The notes beneath the pieces are model-generated. The model had not been told where the DNA came from. It ran no database searches and saw only the letters and a list, made by a program, of their open reading frames with translations. Shown piece after piece: positions 7,621-16,356 of a DNA stretch of 27,039 nt; the stretch's first letter is position 1, and each line of letters begins with the position of its first letter. The position numbers were made by a program, and so were the translations under genes. The DNA comes from a virus, in IMG/VR virus record IMGVR_UViG_3300042350_004635, positions 1 through 27,039 of that record. One strand, 5' to 3'.

Positions 7621-10600
7621 TAGGTTAGACCTAGGGCTCTGCGGACATTGGGGTCGAGCTGCATACCACTATAGGCAAGGTCGCGCCCCTGGTTGGCGGC
7701 TTCTTGCACGCCCTGCCGGAACTCCTTCACGGTGACATACTCGACACCATTGATTGGCTGCGGTTCGTAGCGGATGTCTATGGCACCTCCGGGCAGGGAC
7801 ATCGGCCTCGGGGGAGCGGGGGGAGCCAGTGGGGTCAGGGCCGCACGGGTGTTGCTGAACATCTCAGCGGTGGCGTCGGCAGGCAAGATAGACCCGGTGC
7901 CTGAGGGGGCGAATAGCTCAGGGCCACGTTCCCCGGCGATGTAGAAGCTGGAGGGGGAGACGGGGCCGCCGCTGGCGCGGAAGCCTCCAAAGGACTTGCC
8001 CAGGATACCCAACCCTCCACCGCCAAGCAGCCCCCCGAGCCCGCCAAAAACACCACCCAGGCCCGCGAGGACATTCTGGGTGCCGCCTTTACCGATCTGA
8101 GAGAGGCCGCCAAAGAGCGTAGCTGCGCCGGTCGCGAGGGTAACCATTCCCCCGAGCACGTTCTGAAGACCAGTTGCTGCTTGGGTGGTAGCGGGGGCGA
8201 AGTCTTTGATAGTGTCGCCCAGGCCGGTTAGATCCGTATTGAGGGTTGTGATTGTAGAGCCTGCGCTCGTGGGGGTGAAGGCGTCGAAATAGCCGGCCTC
8301 GGGGGAGAAGCCTTTAGGGTCTAGGCCACCGAAGGTGGAGTTTGGTCCGGGGACAATGTTGTTTGTAGGATTTGCTGCAATCGCCAAAAGTGCTGCGGTA
8401 TTCTCACGGGTAGCTGTAGTGTTGTCTACTGTAGGGTTGGAGACATCAGCACCAAAGAACTTAGCAAACATTTTGGTCATATTGTCTTCCATCGGCTTTA
8501 AGGACATATCCATAAACTGCTCCATGACACGCTCAGTCAGAGATTGACTAAAGGAGCTGGTAGCTTCTTTTAGATCACCTCCAGATATAAGAGATTTAAA
8601 CACATTACGAAATCCTCCGCTAAATTCTCTGGCTAGCTCAGTACCTTTAGCCCAAGCCTCATTTTGTTTTTTCAAGGCTTTATCAAGAATAGCCAGTTCT
8701 AATGCAGCGGCGCGAGTAGCTGCAGCAAAAGCTGCAATCTCTTTTTCTACTTGACTATCGGACATACCTGGATTATTTTTCTTATAGTCCAAGCGATAGT
8801 TGGCTATGGATTCTTCTGCGCTATTAAGCCGTTGCCCTTGGAGATCGTCTGGATTTATACGAAGCCCTCTGAGACGGCCAGCTATAGAGATCTTTGCTTT
8901 TTCTATGTTATACCCAATATCACGCACATCAGCTTGCACTTTTTCTATGCGAGTAGTTTCAGATGTAACTGCAAGAATTTCTTGACGTGTCTTTAAGTTA
9001 GTGCTTAGTATTTTTTCTTGTTCCGCGTAATAAGTATTTGTCTTTTTAATAAGTTCAGCTTTTTGTGTTTCAGTTAACACACCTCCTTCTGTAGTACGTT
9101 TTTCGTTGATAGATAAAAGTGTGTCTTTTCTGACTTTTTCCAGAGCCGCTAGTTTTTGAGCACTGTCTATGCTTAAATCTAATTGTTTAGGATCATAGAC
9201 TTGGCTGGCCACTTTTTTAAGATTTTCTAATGCAATTTTAGCATTGTTGAGTTCTATTGTGTACTGTTCAGTGCTTTGTATAGGCAGTGCATTTTTTAGG
9301 ATTGCCTCAAACGCATCTTTTGTTTCAGCTTTGATTAACTGTGCTTTAAGGTCTTCTATTTTACCCATTTGAGCTTCCAAGCTTCTAGTGATCTTCTCCT
9401 GCTCGGAAGCTTGAGTATTCTGTATTTTAGCTAAATCTGGTATTACCGGGGCGGTAGGGGGTGCAAGGTTTGGCTTTGCCGAGGGAGTGTCTCTGACTTT
9501 CCCATCAGTCCCTACCCACGCCTGGCCGTTCCAAGTGACGGGCTTGCCATTGAGGGTACTTTTTTCGCCAGGAGCCCTCCCACTGACCATGGTTGGCCCC
9601 ATGCTTGTCCCTGTGGCTGTAGAACTGGCTAATCCATGTAAGAATTGATTCCCAGTAGTAAGGGATTGAGCGACATAACCCCCACCTCCATCTGTCCACC
9701 TCGGGGCACTAGCAGGCATTGGGATCAATGTCCCTGCTGGTAACGATATGTCAATAGCATTACGACTTTGTCCGGGTCTACGATTTCTTGTTGAATCGTG
9801 AGCACCTTGTTCAACGGCTAACCGCCTCCTTAGTTCCCGTTGATCAGTAAGATTTAGTATGTTTTTATTACCGGGCTCTAGTTTAGCAAGATTCGGTAGT
9901 TCCATGTACTCTACCCCTGACTTTTGCAGGGATAAGACTATGGCTAGTGCTTCCTCAATTACTTTCTGCTTGTTAGGTCCGCGTATGTCAAGATGGGGTC
10001 CAGAAGAATTACCGGAAGATCCAACGCGGAAGCCAGAACTGACACCTGGGGCGGTCATTGGACTAGCCCCACCACCTGTAGAATTTCCGGTTTCTCTGGC
10101 TTTCTGCTCCAACGCAGCCTGCTTCACTCTGTAATCTGAGACTTGCTTCTCGTAATCTCCGATTTTTAGACGTAAAGCTGCGATGTTCTTCTCCGTCTCA
10201 TAACGATAGTCAGCTATAGATTTCTCCATGCTATTGATTTCGATCTGCATCTGCCGGCGATTATCTTCAATCGTTTTCTCTCCCCTCATCTTAGTTGCAA
10301 GATATTCGTTAATACCTTGAGTTACACTGCGGCGCACCCCTTCTTGGCCTTCTAAGAGTTTAGTGTTAAGCCGCTCCGCAGCTTTAATTCTAATGTCACC
10401 CTCTAAGCTGATAATATTTGCAGTCTTTTGTAGAGCTTGTTGACGCAGTTGGAACATATTATTCTCGTGTGCGCGTTCAAGGTCGCGTAATTGTTTACTA
10501 ATATCAATTTTCTTTTGGCTAAGGATTTGGATGTTAGACTCTTGCTGTTCTAAATCTTTTTGATTAGCGATACGAGTCTGCTCTGCTTCTAGCTTGCCTT

Positions 10601-13100
10601 TCTCTTCTACAAGCTCTTTCATTTTTTCCGCCTGCATCGTTGTCCAGTCTGCATTAGGAGTAAAAGAGTTTAGAATAGCCATGCCTAACTCTTGCCAGGA
10701 GTTAACACCTCTAGTGGCTATATCATAGTTAAGATCATTTATGGCTTTGCTAGTTTCTTGGATTTTCTTTGTTAATTCATCCCATCTGCCATTTACCGTA
10801 GCCTCATCCAGCTCTTTTGCTTTTTTAGCTGCGTATGAACTACTATCTCCAACATCTTTATAGACAGTAGCTAAGCGCTTAAGCGCGAGTTCTGTTTTTG
10901 TCTGAGATGCAATTTCGTCATTTCGCCGCTGGAAGCGCCCAAAAAGGTCTACTGCAATGGTAACCGCTACTTGAACAAGTGCCATTATAGCTAAAAACTT
11001 GAAAAAGCCTAGTAGTTGAGTTCCTATAAAACCGCCTATTGAACTGCCTAGAGTTTTTATACCATTACCGACGTTCTCTGCTCCTTTCTTTGCCGCGTTC
11101 CCGACATCAATAGCACTAAATTTAAGTTTTTCTAAAGCAAGGGCCATTCTAATAGATTGTATTTCTACATCAGTAGCTGCTTGGTTTGCCCCTCGTCCTA
11201 TATTTCTAAAAGTAGCAGCTACTTCAAGAATAATTATCTGCAGTTTAGCGAATTGTGGGAATATCCTTGCAAAAAACGAGGATATGCTAATCAACACTGT
11301 GCTTATAGTTTGAGATACTAAAGCTCCTATCCTGATCGCAGTGGCTATTACTAAAGTCCCTAACTCTAGTATTTTAGTAAGCGTGAATCCAAGTCCTTGG
11401 GCTATAGCTGCTATAGCTGAACTGACCCAAGTGCCAACTTTTGCTAGACCTGCCCCTATGGCTACTATAACACTGTCAAACCCTCGCTTAAAGGCTACAA
11501 GGCTCTGGATTACTGATGGGACAGTCATCCCAATTCTAATCATACCATTTACACCTATCTTTTCCAGTACCGCGAACTGTGCGGTTAGCTGACTAAGATA
11601 CTGAAATAGAGGCTGTTCTATTAGCTTCCCATAAAGAGTTAGCAGCGTAGAAACTGCAGGAATTACTGTGGCGTTAAGCACAGTAGCCAAGTTAGTGAAC
11701 GAGTTTACAAGAATTTTTAATTGCTCGAATCTAAAGCTTGCGAATCCTTCAAACAGTTCTTTCAGTCCTGAACCAACCATTACAAACGCCTTAATCATCT
11801 CATCTGTAAACTTGGCAATAGTAGGCCGTAGTTTTTCAATCTCTTGTTGAACTCGCAGAAACAAATCCGTTGTAGCTTTATTAACATCATCGAATACCTT
11901 CTTTTGTGAGTTGTCATCGAATTTCTGCAGGCTCGGGGCGGCCATTGCTCCCCCGACCAGCCCTTGGCCAAGGGCGGCCCCAGCGCGGCCCAGACCATCT
12001 GCGATCTGCATAGTCGGTTTGACAACCAGAGACATGCGCCGGTAGACCTCCCCCAGTCCATCGAGCAAGGGCTGCAACATGGGTGCCCCGAGTGCGCGGC
12101 CCATTTCCTGCTGGATTTCTTGGATGTTGGAGGTGATCCCAGCAAAGCCCTGCGCTTGAATCTTTTGGCCGGCGGTGAACGCCGCTAGTTTCTTTGTAAT
12201 AAACTCTACTAAATCCCCTGTCTGCTTCGCTTTTTGGATGTCTTTGTTTGTAATTCCTAGAGAACGGGCCAGAATTGAGTTGTTGTCAATGTCCCCACGG
12301 AGCATCGAACCGACTTCTTGGACTGCTAGTCCAGGATCACTCATGCCAATAGTCCCTAGAGCTGCGCTGAAGCTAAGGGCGAGTTTTTTAGCATCTTCGA
12401 TTGAACCGCCTACCTGACCAATCTGGCTAGATACTGTGCCGAATACTTGAATAATTGCTTCAGAGGTGGTCCCTGCTATGTTTAGTGATTCTCTACGACT
12501 ATCTTCAATAGCTTTTTGAATAGGCCCTTTAAGCGCAAGCACGCTATCTAGTGGGTTAGTTAACTCAACCCCATTTTGAAGAACCTTATTTGTAGCGGCT
12601 ATGGTAGTCTGAGTTTGCAGCATTACTTGCTGCAGTCTGACTTCTCTACCTATGGTTTCCGCAAACATTCCACCGTAAGCGGATTTTAATATGTTGACAC
12701 TTTGAGTAATACCGAATATAGTAAAGCCTAGGCGAGCTAGACTACTAATAAGAGTGTCAGATGCTAATAATGCTCCTTGGAGACTAACTGCTAAGGTTTT
12801 GCCTGGAGTAGCCTGACTAAGCAAAAGTGCGGCTTTTGCAGTTGTTTTAAAAGTGTTCCCTAGAGAGATTCCAATGGATTCAATATCCATCAGAGCCGGA
12901 ACTACGTTCCTGGCGATGCCGTAGGTTATTTGTAGAGCTTTACCTACATCTTGGATACCCTTGACTGTTTCGCTTAAACTCGGAAACTGAATATTAACTT
13001 TAATCGGGGTTTGTAAATTTTTTAACTTTCTATCTATACTATCAATATCCTTATGCGTTGCGCTGGATTCACTCTCGATTCTAATTGTATAATCAGCCAC
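7620..13100 (-). CDS. Tail tape measure protein
   Basis: This 1826-residue protein is the longest in the window. At roughly 0.15 nm per residue, the usual tape-measure rule, the tail would be about 270 nm. It starts with GTG at 13100, followed by ADYTIRIESESS. Hydrophobic stretches lie at about residues 537-630 and 690-725. Charged coiled-coil stretches lie at about 850-890 and 950-1000. A region at about 1015-1155 (GPHLDIRG, AIDISLPAG, FLHGLAS) looks like a degenerate M23 peptidase. Near the C-terminus, SGGPVSPSSFYIAGERGPEL is a common tape-measure ending. It follows the tail chaperones, as expected. Base composition is uneven, with GC-rich islands inside an A/T-rich gene. Confidence 0.93.
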   Translation of the reverse strand: MADYTIRIESESSATHKDIDSIDRKLKNLQTPIKVNIQFPSLSETVKGIQDVGKALQITYGIARNVVPALMDIESIGISLGNTFKTTAKAALLLSQATPGKTLAVSLQGALLASDTLISSLARLGFTIFGITQSVNILKSAYGGMFAETIGREVRLQQVMLQTQTTIAATNKVLQNGVELTNPLDSVLALKGPIQKAIEDSRRESLNIAGTTSEAIIQVFGTVSSQIGQVGGSIEDAKKLALSFSAALGTIGMSDPGLAVQEVGSMLRGDIDNNSILARSLGITNKDIQKAKQTGDLVEFITKKLAAFTAGQKIQAQGFAGITSNIQEIQQEMGRALGAPMLQPLLDGLGEVYRRMSLVVKPTMQIADGLGRAGAALGQGLVGGAMAAPSLQKFDDNSQKKVFDDVNKATTDLFLRVQQEIEKLRPTIAKFTDEMIKAFVMVGSGLKELFEGFASFRFEQLKILVNSFTNLATVLNATVIPAVSTLLTLYGKLIEQPLFQYLSQLTAQFAVLEKIGVNGMIRIGMTVPSVIQSLVAFKRGFDSVIVAIGAGLAKVGTWVSSAIAAIAQGLGFTLTKILELGTLVIATAIRIGALVSQTISTVLISISSFFARIFPQFAKLQIIILEVAATFRNIGRGANQAATDVEIQSIRMALALEKLKFSAIDVGNAAKKGAENVGNGIKTLGSSIGGFIGTQLLGFFKFLAIMALVQVAVTIAVDLFGRFQRRNDEIASQTKTELALKRLATVYKDVGDSSSYAAKKAKELDEATVNGRWDELTKKIQETSKAINDLNYDIATRGVNSWQELGMAILNSFTPNADWTTMQAEKMKELVEEKGKLEAEQTRIANQKDLEQQESNIQILSQKKIDISKQLRDLERAHENNMFQLRQQALQKTANIISLEGDIRIKAAERLNTKLLEGQEGVRRSVTQGINEYLATKMRGEKTIEDNRRQMQIEINSMEKSIADYRYETEKNIAALRLKIGDYEKQVSDYRVKQAALEQKARETGNSTGGGASPMTAPGVSSGFRVGSSGNSSGPHLDIRGPNKQKVIEEALAIVLSLQKSGVEYMELPNLAKLEPGNKNILNLTDQRELRRRLAVEQGAHDSTRNRRPGQSRNAIDISLPAGTLIPMPASAPRWTDGGGGYVAQSLTTGNQFLHGLASSTATGTSMGPTMVSGRAPGEKSTLNGKPVTWNGQAWVGTDGKVRDTPSAKPNLAPPTAPVIPDLAKIQNTQASEQEKITRSLEAQMGKIEDLKAQLIKAETKDAFEAILKNALPIQSTEQYTIELNNAKIALENLKKVASQVYDPKQLDLSIDSAQKLAALEKVRKDTLLSINEKRTTEGGVLTETQKAELIKKTNTYYAEQEKILSTNLKTRQEILAVTSETTRIEKVQADVRDIGYNIEKAKISIAGRLRGLRINPDDLQGQRLNSAEESIANYRLDYKKNNPGMSDSQVEKEIAAFAAATRAAALELAILDKALKKQNEAWAKGTELAREFSGGFRNVFKSLISGGDLKEATSSFSQSLTERVMEQFMDMSLKPMEDNMTKMFAKFFGADVSNPTVDNTTATRENTAALLAIAANPTNNIVPGPNSTFGGLDPKGFSPEAGYFDAFTPTSAGSTITTLNTDLTGLGDTIKDFAPATTQAATGLQNVLGGMVTLATGAATLFGGLSQIGKGGTQNVLAGLGGVFGGLGGLLGGGGLGILGKSFGGFRASGGPVSPSSFYIAGERGPELFAPSGTGSILPADATAEMFSNTRAALTPLAPPAPPRPMSLPGGAIDIRYEPQPINGVEYVTVKEFRQGVQEAANQGRDLAYSGMQLDPNVRRALGLT

Positions 13101-13130
13101 GGCTTTTGTCGGTAGACCTCATAAACGAGT

Positions 13131-14155
13131 TTATCGCGGGGGCCCAGACGGGCTCGGGGGGCGGCTCATCCTCATATACACATGTACTGGGATGCGACGC
13201 TCTTGCACTAGGCGGTTTAACACATGTTTGGTCTTCTCGGTTATCTGGAGTTTACTTTCTTCTGCAGATACCCCGGAAGAACTAATGGCATCTGGGAAAG
13301 GTAGGAATATATTAGGGTGCTTAAACTCTGTCTTAGCTGCAGGGTTAATGCTTCGCATGCCTATAAAATGAACGATACTAGCTAGCTGTGCCGTGGTAGC
13401 CGCTGCTATGTTAGCTTCTCGATGTTCTATCTCATCTAATTTCTTCATCAAAGCTTCAATAAGCTTTATCGGGGTTCTGATAAAACGGTGCGCAGGGAAA
13501 TCATCCGCTAAGCAGGAATTGCGGAAGCGGATGTATATCTCCCCCCAGTCGAACTCTGGCTCACTCCAGAGTTTCTCGTAAGAACGCAGGACGGCGTCTA
13601 TGTCGAGGTCGCCTTCGGCTGTGCGCGGGTTTTCGTTATTTTTTCGTTTCCCTCAGTACCTTCGGATTTAGGCCAGCCATCACGCTCCCATAGTACAAAT
13701 TCCAGCATGCTAGTAAGAACTTTGATTGGGATAATATTTGTATCCTCCAATTCCCACTTGTCTGTTGATTCCCATTCGGCAGTGTCTGGATGTTTGACTT
13801 CTCCCCGGTATTGGAGTAGCATTAAAGCATAGGCTTGTAGCTTAGCAGTCGTGTTTTCCTGTGAGTTATTAAGCTCTTCGATTTCGTCAATGTAATCAAA
13901 AACAATACTGCTGTCGTCCGCAGTATTGAGGTTCTGTAATAGATCGACCGCTTCCTGATTACTAATATTGCGGGCTTTTGCGATTTTCTTAGCTAATCGC
14001 ATAGAATCGTAGCTACCCTTGGAGTATTCTTTTTCAATAGCTACAATCTTAGTAGCTTCTGCTGGAGTTAAATCATTATGAATAGGGAACCTGAAAGGGC
14101 CGATTTCATGATAGGCGTTAGCCGGAAACAGCAACCCTTTGTTGAAGTTAAGCAT
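13131..14155 (-). CDS. Tail assembly chaperone, -1 frameshift fusion product (lambda gpGT-like)
   Basis: The frame at 13131-13652 has no good start of its own but is open right up to a GGGAAAC heptamer in the preceding gene; the codon just before the heptamer in this frame is a TGA. A -1 slip at G-GGA-AAC would join residues 1-170 of the short chaperone to 171 residues of this frame, a product of about 341 residues. The added part reads RKNNENPRTAEGDLDIDAVL and continues through HPNIFLPFP to a proline-rich end. This is the layout of the siphovirus G/GT genes, which sit between the major tail gene and the tape measure and use low-level frameshifting. An internal ATG at 13451 exists but would skip the conserved layout. 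Confidence 0.8.
13598..14155 (-). CDS. Tail assembly chaperone, short form (lambda gpG-like)
   Basis: This is a 185-residue protein if it starts at the ATG at 14155 (MLNFNKGLLFPANAYHEIGP). That start overlaps the upstream stop by 8 bases (ATGCTTAA), the same overlap style seen in the plus-strand cassette, so I prefer it to a TTG 18 bases earlier. The protein is charged and helical, with LTPAEATKIVAIEKEYSKG and a run of acidic residues around EIEELNNSQENT. Such proteins coat the tape measure during tail assembly and are absent from the mature virion. The slippery heptamer lies at codons 169-170, fifteen codons before the stop. Function is inferred from synteny and the frameshift. Confidence 0.8.
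   Translation of the reverse strand: MLNFNKGLLFPANAYHEIGPFRFPIHNDLTPAEATKIVAIEKEYSKGSYDSMRLAKKIAKARNISNQEAVDLLQNLNTADDSSIVFDYIDEIEELNNSQENTTAKLQAYALMLLQYRGEVKHPDTAEWESTDKWELEDTNIIPIKVLTSMLEFVLWERDGWPKSEGTEGNEKITKTRAQPKATST
13646..13652 (-). promoter_or_regulatory. Programmed -1 frameshift slippery site GGGAAAC
   Basis: On the minus strand the zero frame reads GAG GGA AAC GAA, so the heptamer is G-GGA-AAC, a canonical X-XXY-YYZ site. The TGA that closes the -1 frame upstream is immediately before it. After the slip the -1 frame is open for 171 codons to TAA at 13131. An A6 run (GAAAAAATAACG) just downstream is a possible secondary slip site. Confidence 0.8.
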
Positions 14156-14387
14156 GATGATAGGGAAGCTCAACCGACCAGGCGACCAAGGCGTTCCGGC
14201 AGTTGAGCCATTCGAGGGGTAGATCGACTACCACAGTAGCATCTTCAGAGGATAGGTGTACAGTCTGGTCCACACAATGAGGTTCCAGGTAGATAGCTCC
14301 GACCTTGACGGCCTCGGGGAGGATCTCACAGTTAGCTGCAAAGATCGTGCAGATCGGATCTAGTAATAAATCGACTTCTTTTGGCAT
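14148..14387 (-). CDS. Small protein between major tail gene and chaperone, unknown
   Basis: This protein has 79 residues from the ATG at 14387 (MPKEVDLLLDPICTIF); a TTG 18 bases upstream would add six residues. It contains several Cys residues (CTIFAANCEILPEAVKVG, EPHCVDQ, LNCRN) and no clear membrane helix. It overlaps the chaperone start by 8 bases and lies just after the terminator that follows the major tail gene. I do not recognise the family. The position suggests a tail assembly factor. Confidence 0.65.
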   Translation of the reverse strand: MPKEVDLLLDPICTIFAANCEILPEAVKVGAIYLEPHCVDQTVHLSSEDATVVVDLPLEWLNCRNALVAWSVELPYHHA

Positions 14388-14401
14388 TAGTAGGAGACAG
14401 A

Positions 14402-14429
14402 GCAAAAGAAGACCCCCGAGGTCGGGGGC
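14402..14429 (-). terminator. Rho-independent terminator after the major tail protein gene
   Basis: On the minus strand, a perfect CCCCCGACCTCGGGGG inverted repeat (14413-14428) is followed by TCTTCTTTTGC, a T-rich tract. It lies 25 bases past the stop of the tail protein gene. It probably limits read-through from the highly expressed tail gene into the chaperone genes. The stem is made from the CTCGGGG motif that is iterated across the window. Confidence 0.65.
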
Positions 14430-14433
14430 GGAG

Positions 14434-14450
14434 AGGCGGCAGGGCCGCCT
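14434..14450 (-). terminator. Second hairpin directly after the major tail stop
   Basis: AGGCGGC and GCCGCCT form a perfect 7-base stem with a 3-base loop, starting a few bases after the tail gene stop. No T tract follows this hairpin itself. It precedes the terminator hairpin and may protect the 3' end of the tail mRNA or pair with the terminator as a tandem unit. Confidence 0.5.
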
Positions 14451-14453
14451 CGA

Positions 14454-15482
14454 TCAAGCGGTGCGGAAGCTGGTTGAAAACCCACCCAAGGCCCGCCTGG
14501 TGCCGGTAGCACTGGCGACACCGCTGCTGTCTACAGCCTGGGTCACGGCGCCGTCGCGCACGGTGAATTTGAAGTTGGTAGCTGCAGGCAGGGACGCCGT
14601 GGGCGTGATGGTGGCCACTGCCGTGGTGGAGTTGAAGGCCACGGTGGCTGGGATCTGGACACCGGTCGAGGCCAACTCCAGGCGGAACCCGGATCCATCG
14701 GCCTGCCCCAGGCTGGTGTGAGCCAGGGCCAGGGTGCCGTTGGAGGTGAACGTCACCGTCAGCGGAGCTGAGACCACAATGGCCGTGGCATTGTCGGCAG
14801 GGACCGGAGCGTACCTACGAGTGCCGGTTGACAAAGTGGCGTTAAATGTCTGCAGCAAGCCGGTCTGCAGCGACCCGTAGCTCAACGGTGTAGAGCCTGC
14901 ATCGTAAAGACCGCTGATGACTTCGCCTCGACCAATAAGGTCGTATGCAAGGTTTGTTAGGTTCTGCGGATCTACCCCTGGTTTGAGGTTCTGGACAGAA
15001 CAATTAACCCCAGTAAAGCTGTAGATGTAGTTTCCGGTAGTACCATTGGCTTGGCCGAGATCTTGCAAGATCTCCAGGTAGATTTCACTGTCGGCTGTCT
15101 GAGAGGCTAGTTCGATAATTCGGTAGCCTTCTTCGTAGGCACCACGGAAGGATGGGACATTAGAACCTGTGGAGAACTCCATGGCCTTCATAAGGAAGGA
15201 TGTGATGGAGGCTTGCCAGCTAGCACCGGTCTTTCGGCTGTCTTCCCACCCACCGTCGCCGATCAGGCGGAATTTTTGGTCTTTATCGGAGTTTGACCAG
15301 TTGAGGTTCTGGATCCCCTGAATCTCTGTATAAGAGACACCAGTATCCAAGGTAGGTAGGGTTACAAAGCCGGCACTGTTACGAGTACCGAAATAACGGG
15401 CACCCGGTGGTAGAGCAACACACCGAACAATAGTTTCATTTGCATTGTGAAAGCTCTGGCCCACGGCGTAGGTGAATGGCAT
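14454..15482 (-). CDS. Major tail (tube) protein with C-terminal Ig-like domain
   Basis: This 342-residue protein lies between the terminator-like gene and the chaperones, the standard place for the siphovirus tail tube subunit. Residues 1-215 (MPFTYAVGQSFHN, GASWQASITSFLMKAMEF, IYLEILQDLG) fit a tube-type fold. Residues 222-324 (APVPADNATAIVVSAPLTVT, VATITPTASLPAATNF) match a bacterial Ig-like domain of the SbsA/Big_5 kind, which would decorate the tail surface. Codons in the Ig-like part are strongly G/C-ending, as in the capsid genes, suggesting high expression. A terminator follows directly. Confidence 0.8.
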   Translation of the reverse strand: MPFTYAVGQSFHNANETIVRCVALPPGARYFGTRNSAGFVTLPTLDTGVSYTEIQGIQNLNWSNSDKDQKFRLIGDGGWEDSRKTGASWQASITSFLMKAMEFSTGSNVPSFRGAYEEGYRIIELASQTADSEIYLEILQDLGQANGTTGNYIYSFTGVNCSVQNLKPGVDPQNLTNLAYDLIGRGEVISGLYDAGSTPLSYGSLQTGLLQTFNATLSTGTRRYAPVPADNATAIVVSAPLTVTFTSNGTLALAHTSLGQADGSGFRLELASTGVQIPATVAFNSTTAVATITPTASLPAATNFKFTVRDGAVTQAVDSSGVASATGTRRALGGFSTSFRTA

Positions 15483-15493
15483 GGCTTAAACCT

Positions 15494-15979
15494 TTAGAAA
15501 GGGCGGAGGATCGAGTTGAGGGAAGTGCCGCGAAAACGGACGGTCAGAGCTTCCAGGGCCACGTCAGACCCGGAGTTATACCGAAGGTTAGCTGTGGGAA
15601 AAAGCCTTGCCATACGGGATTGGACTTCTTTAAGGGTCACTGTTTGTCTAGTGGTGTCGTCGAATCCGTAATTGGTGAAGATGACTTTCCAGGTAGATAC
15701 TAGAATTATCTGACCTATACCTGGGGTAACGCTTTGTTCGGGGACTTCCTCGATAATACATTGAATGCCGGAAGGTTTCCAGGACGACGGTACTTGATCT
15801 TTGCCTTCAGCAAAAATACATGGTATTTTCTGCCCAGTTTTTAGCGTGTAGTAGCCTGGCCACTGGCTGTCAGGTTTAAGCGTGATGTTGTCTGTTAAAA
15901 AATATTCTAACACAACTCTCTCTATCGGGTAGCGTATGTCAGAGGGTTCGGGCACGTAAGTGCTGGTGGGTAGCGTCAT
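15494..15979 (-). CDS. Tail terminator-like / tail completion protein
   Basis: This is a 161-residue protein. It contains IERVVLEYFLTDNITLKPDS, IIEEVPEQSVTPGIGQIILV and WKVIFTNYGFDD. The mixed alpha/beta pattern and its position between a gp10-like gene and the major tail protein suggest the tail terminator that caps the tube (lambda gpU type). The start overlaps the previous stop by 4 bases (ATGA). The call is mainly positional. Confidence 0.6.
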   Translation of the reverse strand: MTLPTSTYVPEPSDIRYPIERVVLEYFLTDNITLKPDSQWPGYYTLKTGQKIPCIFAEGKDQVPSSWKPSGIQCIIEEVPEQSVTPGIGQIILVSTWKVIFTNYGFDDTTRQTVTLKEVQSRMARLFPTANLRYNSGSDVALEALTVRFRGTSLNSILRPF

Positions 15980-16356
15980 AAGGATTTCTGAGCTTTTAGA
16001 TTTTTAGCTAATAACTGAGCGTACATGGCGGGAAGTTCCGCGATAGGGTCTCGGGTCCAGGGCCGTCCGGGGAAACGAACGCCCTCGGGGGAAGTTCCGC
16101 CTTCATGGACTTCAGTGGAGTAGTCAACTTCCCAAGTTATCTCAAACCCTCCTGTAGGTAATAGGCGTAGTACCGCGCTGTCTCGTAACTTTCCTGTAGA
16201 GACAATATCTCGGATTTTCGGGTTACTTGGGTAAGCCCATTCAGGGGATTCGATTTCTTGACGACATCTTTCATTAAACCATTCCCCGAGTTCGACTGTG
16301 GTTTTTGTTTGGGCCGCTTCAAAATCATCAGCGATTGAACGGGTGTTGGCTATCAT
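15976..16356 (-). CDS. HK97 gp10-like head-tail joining protein
   Basis: This is a 126-residue protein. It contains TGKLRDSAVLRL, then EITWEVDYSTEVHEG and GRPWTRD; the pattern of a helix, 'tGkLrdS', and a 'YA..VHeG' strand with a following 'R.W' is typical of HK97 gp10 and related minor tail proteins. It starts on the preceding stop (TAATG), has GGAGGT five bases upstream, and overlaps the next gene by 4 bases. It probably works at the head-tail junction. Confidence 0.7.
   Translation of the reverse strand: MIANTRSIADDFEAAQTKTTVELGEWFNERCRQEIESPEWAYPSNPKIRDIVSTGKLRDSAVLRLLPTGGFEITWEVDYSTEVHEGGTSPEGVRFPGRPWTRDPIAELPAMYAQLLAKNLKAQKSL

Noticed and set aside
13131-13451. An independent 106-residue gene starting at ATG 13451
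   Set aside because: The same frame is open upstream to the slippery heptamer and fits the chaperone fusion, so the ATG is most likely internal.
13634-13650. The A6 run as the primary frameshift site
   Set aside because: Codons AAA ATA do not re-pair well in the -1 frame (ATA would read AAT), whereas G-GGA-AAC a few bases upstream is canonical and coincides with the opening of the -1 frame.
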